Made by a program: the position numbers and the translations under genes. A stretch of DNA of 64,000 nucleotides, from contig DASQFI010000010.1 in the NCBI GenBank assembly GCA_035633215.1, positions 186,001 to 250,000 on the forward strand, given 5' to 3'. The DNA comes from DASQFI01 sp035633215. Lineage in GTDB: Bacteria > Acidobacteriota > Vicinamibacteria > Vicinamibacterales > SCN-69-37. Of this stretch, positions 60,698 to 64,000 are shown piece by piece (the stretch's first letter is position 1; every line of letters starts with the position of its first letter). The notes beneath the pieces were generated by a model. That model was not told where the DNA came from, made no database searches, and saw nothing but the letters and a program-made list of their open reading frames with translations.

Positions 60698-60745
60698 GAC
60701 TTCGGGTGTCGTTTTACGTTCCTTGTAAAACGAAAACCCGAGGTC
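60698..60745. repeat. Palindrome GACTTCGGGTGTCGTTTTAC (copy 2 of the GACCTCGGG family)
   Basis: Left arm 60698-60717, right arm 60725-60745, with two differences and a 7-base loop. Its outer GAC(C/T)TCGGG end matches the palindrome at 37132-37182. It lies between the toxin stop and the next start and could end the toxin-antitoxin transcript. Confidence 0.65.
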
Positions 60746-60748
60746 ATA

Positions 60749-61690
60749 ATGACCCAACCCGTCGCGTCGCACGCTCCCCGCAGGCGACCAACGCACCGAG
60801 GTGCCGCCGTGCCGGAAGCCAAACTGACTGTCACCATCGATCTCTTCAGCGGCCGCCCGAATCCCGTGGTCGAATTCACCGGGCGGAAGCTGCAGGACGT
60901 CCTCAAACGCCTCGATCCCGGGCCGAAGGCCCGGCGGCGAGAACCCGGTCTGCCGACGATTCCCACGCTTGGCTATCGCGGCCTGGAGATCAAACTCACT
61001 GGCGCGAAGCTTCGCGGGTTGCCGAACAGCTTCCGCGTCGCGGACGGTCTGGCGCTCGGACCCGATTTCGCGATGCCGATTGCCGACGACACGTTCGAGG
61101 ACTTCATCTGCGGCACGAAGATCCCGGAGCTGCCGCCGCTGAAGCCGTGGCTCGAGGACTTTCGCGAGCTCCTCGACGTCTGGCGGCGCAAGCACTGGCC
61201 GCCCGAGATCATCTGGCCGCACCGGCACCGCTGCCGGTGCGCGCCGCTCCACGAGCCCGGCGTCTGGAATGTGTGGCCGATTCAGGGGAAGAACAACTGC
61301 TACAACTACGGCACCAACTACCGTACCGACACGTACGCGCAGCCCGGCATGGCAGCCACGGGCGTGCACAACAGCACGATGAGCTGCGCCGTCGTGCGCC
61401 CACTCGCGATCCAGGATGGGCTCGAAGACGCGCCGGGCGCCAACAACAAGTGTCCGGGTGAGGGACATCTCGTTGCGCTCGTCGTGTCTCCCAACTACGA
61501 CTATCACTGGTATCGCAAAGGGCGCGATGGGATGTGGTCGCACAAGATGGGCGGATCGCCGGCGACGAACCTCGACAACAGCAACAATCCGATCACCGAT
61601 CCGCGCACGGCCAACCGCGGCAGCTACATCGACTTCTGCACGTTCATGATCGTCAAGCACGGGCACTTCAGGCTGAAGGGGCCGTTCTGA
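60749..61690 (+). CDS. Unknown protein with FSGRP/LGYRG domain and a Cys-His catalytic-like domain
   Basis: A 313-residue protein. ATG 60749 opens the frame, but GTG 60809 with a better ribosome site would give MPEAKLTVTIDLFSGRPNPV. The N-terminal domain holds FSGRPNP (33-39) and LGYRG (74-78), repeated in the small gene that follows. The C-terminal domain has KNNCYNYGTNYRTDTYAQPG (Cys184), MSCAVVRPLAIQDGL, CPGEGHLVALVVSPNYDYHWYRKG (His253) and MWSHKMGG. This looks like a papain/NlpC-type or transglutaminase-type Cys-His pair, but no family is recognised. Confidence 0.55.
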   Translation: MTQPVASHAPRRRPTHRGAAVPEAKLTVTIDLFSGRPNPVVEFTGRKLQDVLKRLDPGPKARRREPGLPTIPTLGYRGLEIKLTGAKLRGLPNSFRVADGLALGPDFAMPIADDTFEDFICGTKIPELPPLKPWLEDFRELLDVWRRKHWPPEIIWPHRHRCRCAPLHEPGVWNVWPIQGKNNCYNYGTNYRTDTYAQPGMAATGVHNSTMSCAVVRPLAIQDGLEDAPGANNKCPGEGHLVALVVSPNYDYHWYRKGRDGMWSHKMGGSPATNLDNSNNPITDPRTANRGSYIDFCTFMIVKHGHFRLKGPF

Positions 61691-61693
61691 TCG

Positions 61694-62029
61694 GTGGCCG
61701 CGACCGCGCGGATGCTCCTCTTTTCAGGGCGTCCCGATCCGGAGTGGGCGGTGACGGGCGATCACGTCACACGCCTCGCTGAGATCTGGGCGGCGCTGAA
61801 GCCGGCGGCGCCGCGATCAGACTCCGCGCCGAAGCTGGGGTACCGCGGAGTGGAGCTGCAGACGGATGACGGCGCGTCGTACCTTGCCGCGGCAGGATAC
61901 GTGACGCACTCACGAGCCGGGGCGAGCGAGACGCGCGTCGATGCCGGCCGGGTCTTCGAGCGTGCGGTGATCGCGAGCGCGCCGCCGGGAACGGTTCCGC
62001 CGGGCGCGCCCGGGCTCGATCCCACGTAG
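61694..62029 (+). CDS. Small protein sharing the FSGRP/LGYRG domain
   Basis: A 111-residue protein starting at GTG 61694, three bases after the previous stop. FSGRPDP (10-16) and LGYRG (48-52) match the N-terminal domain of the preceding protein with almost the same spacing (38 versus 41 residues). The pair is presumably an operon with related partners. The C-terminus is Pro/Gly-rich. The function is unknown. Confidence 0.5.
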   Translation: MAATARMLLFSGRPDPEWAVTGDHVTRLAEIWAALKPAAPRSDSAPKLGYRGVELQTDDGASYLAAAGYVTHSRAGASETRVDAGRVFERAVIASAPPGTVPPGAPGLDPT

Positions 62030-62053
62030 CCGCGTAGGGCATGAACATGTGCG

Positions 62054-62953
62054 TTAGTTCTTGAGACTCGTCGCGATGTAATCCTCGACGCTCCGCGGTG
62101 ACACCCCAAACCGCTCCGCGGCCTTTCGCCATTCCAGAAACGGCGCCGAGCTCGTGGCCGAGTAGAGCCCGACCGCCATCAACCGCGCCGTGACTTCGTT
62201 GAACGGCTTCACGACGGGCGCGAGGACCTTCATCGCAATGACCGGAATGTGCCGCCGCTTCGGAGTGACGCCGAGCCGTTTCTCCACCAGTGTCGCCAGG
62301 TCGTTGAGCGAGACGTTCGAGGGTCCTCCGACCTCAACGGCTTCCTTGACGACGTCTGGCCGCGCCAGGATCTTGACCGCGAACTCCGCGACATCGTCGA
62401 TGGCGATGTAGTTGGAAACCTGGGTGCCGTCTCCGAAGATCCGCGTGACGCCGTTCTTCCGGATGCCGGCGACGAGGATCTCGTCGATCCACGTTTCCAT
62501 GAACGCTGTCGGCCGGAGCGAAACGTACGGGACCTGGCTGCGGCGGATCGCGTCTTCGATGTGCCACTTCAGCCGGAAAAAGTCCACCGGCGCGTCCGGG
62601 GTCGCGCCGCGGAACGAGACGTAGACCAGCCGCCGGACTCCGGTGTTTCGCGCCGCCGCGCAGAGATTCTGATAACCCGTGAGATCCACGCGCCGCGGAC
62701 TGGTCGGACCCGATCCGAGGAAGTTGTTGGCGCTCGCGATGATCTGTCCGACGCCGCGGCACGCCTCCGTCAGCCGGGCGAGATCGAGCATGTCGACGGC
62801 CGCGACCTCGGCGCCCGCCTGTGCCAACGGCTCGAGCTTCTGACGATTGCGCGCCAGCGCGCGGATCGGCACGCCGCTCGCGATCAGTTTCCGCGCGATG
62901 ACTCCGCCGAGCTGACCCGTGGCGCCGACGACGAGAATGGGAGACTCGGCCAT
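62054..62953 (-). CDS. NAD(P)-binding protein of the atypical SDR / NmrA-like type
   Basis: A 299-residue protein: ILVVGATGQLGGVIARKLIASG is the nucleotide-binding loop, with VDMLDLARLTEACRGVGQIIAS, GVRRLVYVSFRGATPDAPVDFFRLKWHIEDAIR, PYVSLRPTAFMETWID and YIAIDDVAEFAVKIL. Usual catalytic YxxxK is absent, as in NmrA-like or NAD(P)H-binding epimerase-type proteins, so it may be a redox sensor or reductase. Convergent with the FSGRP genes. Confidence 0.87.
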   Translation of the reverse strand: MAESPILVVGATGQLGGVIARKLIASGVPIRALARNRQKLEPLAQAGAEVAAVDMLDLARLTEACRGVGQIIASANNFLGSGPTSPRRVDLTGYQNLCAAARNTGVRRLVYVSFRGATPDAPVDFFRLKWHIEDAIRRSQVPYVSLRPTAFMETWIDEILVAGIRKNGVTRIFGDGTQVSNYIAIDDVAEFAVKILARPDVVKEAVEVGGPSNVSLNDLATLVEKRLGVTPKRRHIPVIAMKVLAPVVKPFNEVTARLMAVGLYSATSSAPFLEWRKAAERFGVSPRSVEDYIATSLKN

Positions 62954-63046
62954 GCGAGGACGATTGAAGGACCGCTAAGTGTTCCGGCCTTTGCGGTCCG
63001 TTTGCAAGGACGAAAAGCTGGGTAAACTGCTGCCGGCAATCGGGTG

Positions 63047-63744
63047 ATGGCTACCGCCGACCGGGTTCGGGACATCCTCGCGACGCTCGAGCGCCGCGGC
63101 TCCAGGAAAACGCGTGATGGCATGGCGCGCTACGGCATCGTCGCGCCGAAGGCATTCGGCGTTTCGGTGGGGTCCAGCAGTTGGCAAGAAAGATCGGCCG
63201 GGACCATGAGCTTGCCGCTGCGCTCTGGGACACCGGGTGGTACGAGGCCCGGCTGCTCACGGCGTTCGTCGACGACCCTGAGCGCGTGACCGCCGCACAG
63301 ATGGATCGATAGGCGCGCGACTTCGACAACTGGGCGGTGTGTGACACGCTGTGCTTCCACCTCTTCGACCGGACGCCGCATGCCTGGCGCAAGGTGGAGC
63401 AATGGAGCAAGCGGCGCGAGGAGTTCATCAAACGCGCATCGTTCGCGCTTCTGGCGTGCCTGGCGGTCCACGACAAGCAAACGCCGGACGCGGTGTTCAT
63501 CCGGTCGCTCGCGATCGTCGAGCATGGCGCGACCGACGACCGGAATTTCGTCAAGAAAGCGGGGAGCTGGGCGCTGCGGACGATTCGCCGGCGGACCCCC
63601 GCGCTCAACGCCGCGGCGATCAAGACGTCACAGCGGCTCGTCAAGTCGGCTTCGCCTTCGGCGCAGTGGGTGGGGAAGGACGGGCTTCGAGAGCTGACGA
63701 GCCCGCTCGTCAAGCGTCTGCTGGCTCGACGGACCCGCGCCTGA
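63047..63744 (+). pseudogene. DNA alkylation repair (AlkD-like) gene, frameshifted with a nonsense mutation
   Basis: The reading begins MATADRVRDILATLERRGSR at ATG 63047, shifts back one base near 63165 into QQLARKIGRDHELAAALWDTGWYEARLLTAFVDDPERV, meets an in-frame TAG at 63310-63312 where the family has Trp (MDRW-RDFDNW), and continues RDFDNWAVCDTLCFHLFDRTPHAWRKVEQWS to 63744. All parts are those of the HEAT-repeat AlkD-like family (about 230 residues). Two independent lesions make it a real pseudogene, not a single read error. Confidence 0.72.
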
Positions 63745-63833
63745 CATCCGCAAGATTGATCTTGAAACGCGGTGGCCGAACGTGTTTCGATCCCGGCCTG
63801 CTCTTCACTTCGAGATGACGTCGGAGGTTCCGT

Positions 63834-64000
63834 GTGCTGACGAACATCGATCGCGTTGGCGGCCGTCGTGCGCGACTTGCCGCGGCGGTAGTCGGATTCG
63901 CCCTCGGTCTCTCCACATTCGCGGGAGCCGCGCAGGGAACCGCGCCTCAACAGCAAGCGCCTCCGCCGGCGCAGGAGCCGCCCAAGCCGGCACCGGCACC
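63834..64000 (+). CDS. N-terminal part of an exported protein, cut by the window end
   Basis: GTG 63834, preceded by TCGGAGG, opens a frame with a signal peptide (RRARLAAAVVGFALGLSTFAGAAQG) then a Gln/Ala/Pro-rich segment running out of the window. Such starts are typical of acidobacterial VWA-domain or other secreted proteins, but no domain is visible. Confidence 0.5.
   Translation, partial: MLTNIDRVGGRRARLAAAVVGFALGLSTFAGAAQGTAPQQQAPPPAQEPPKPAPA

Noticed and set aside
1..64000. CRISPR array
   Set aside because: No set of three or more evenly spaced identical repeats with variable spacers. The ATCGATAG tandem units at 7309-7450 have no spacers.
1..64000. tRNA or rRNA genes
   Set aside because: No cloverleaf with TTCRA-type T-loop and CCA-like end and no rRNA core sequences were recognised by eye; a covariance-model search would be decisive.

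Overview
The window is GC-rich DNA that most resembles an Acidobacteriota chromosome, probably of the Vicinamibacteria type. This is inferred from gene content, not from a marker gene. The main clues are a 1248-residue Oar-like TonB-dependent receptor, four large ADOP-type (duplicated MacB-like) permeases of which three follow a PadR regulator, several Tat-exported hydrolases, and many beta-propeller and outer-membrane proteins. No rRNA, tRNA, CRISPR array, intact transposase or prophage was seen.

Layout. 1-7310: a partial LysR regulator, the TonB-dependent receptor, a frameshifted ADOP permease and a decayed ECF sigma factor. 7300-13450: a methyltransferase bounded by two long inverted repeats, a DNA-binding/FHA protein, an AIM24 protein, a GH43 protein and an exported amidase. 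13455-24515: a PadR-ADOP pair, NIPSNAP, methyltransferase, divergent pyrophosphatase-like/CHAD genes, cupin, DUF2490, beta-barrel, YceI, HAD and M19 dipeptidase genes. 24588-34089: a clan-D-like glycosidase, an archaeal-type flap endonuclease, DUF998, an ArsR/SRPBCC operon under a 13-bp palindrome, DUF1579, a D-amino-acid-oxidase-like enzyme with permuted motif order, and another PadR-ADOP pair. 34160-42599: tandem PilZ genes, CoA-transferase and enoyl-CoA hydratase, then an aminotransferase divergent from a glycolate/lactate-type dehydrogenase plus MatC-like carrier operon. 42600-52095: pseudogenes, VapBC, and two very large overlapping genes of unknown function. 52188-59652: a fused pair of NHL beta-propellers, a third PadR-ADOP pair, a sugar transferase and a B12 radical SAM enzyme. 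59841-64000: gene fragments, a second toxin-antitoxin pair, two genes sharing a novel FSGRP/LGYRG domain, an NAD(P)-binding protein, a dead DNA-alkylation-repair gene and the start of another exported protein.

The strongest theme beyond the gene list is a set of unrelated long-stem palindromes (arms of about 18-45 bp) lying at gene ends. Several supply stop codons or extend proteins. One perfect 35-bp-arm palindrome (53257-53353) lies in frame inside a gene and appears to have welded two tandem paralogues into one protein. Three separate genes end in the same TAGCAGG(C/T)(C/T)GCTGAA motif, whose TAG is the stop codon. Many short remnants (VOC, PhnB-like, YCII, quinol monooxygenase, VWA-type, ADOP, sigma, DNA alkylation repair) show active gene decay.

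The best candidates for undescribed biology are the 1193+1449-residue gene pair at 44165-52095, the FSGRP/LGYRG pair at 60749-62029, and the flap endonuclease whose conserved N-terminus runs past every standard start codon. All function calls come from reading translated motifs; no database search was run.
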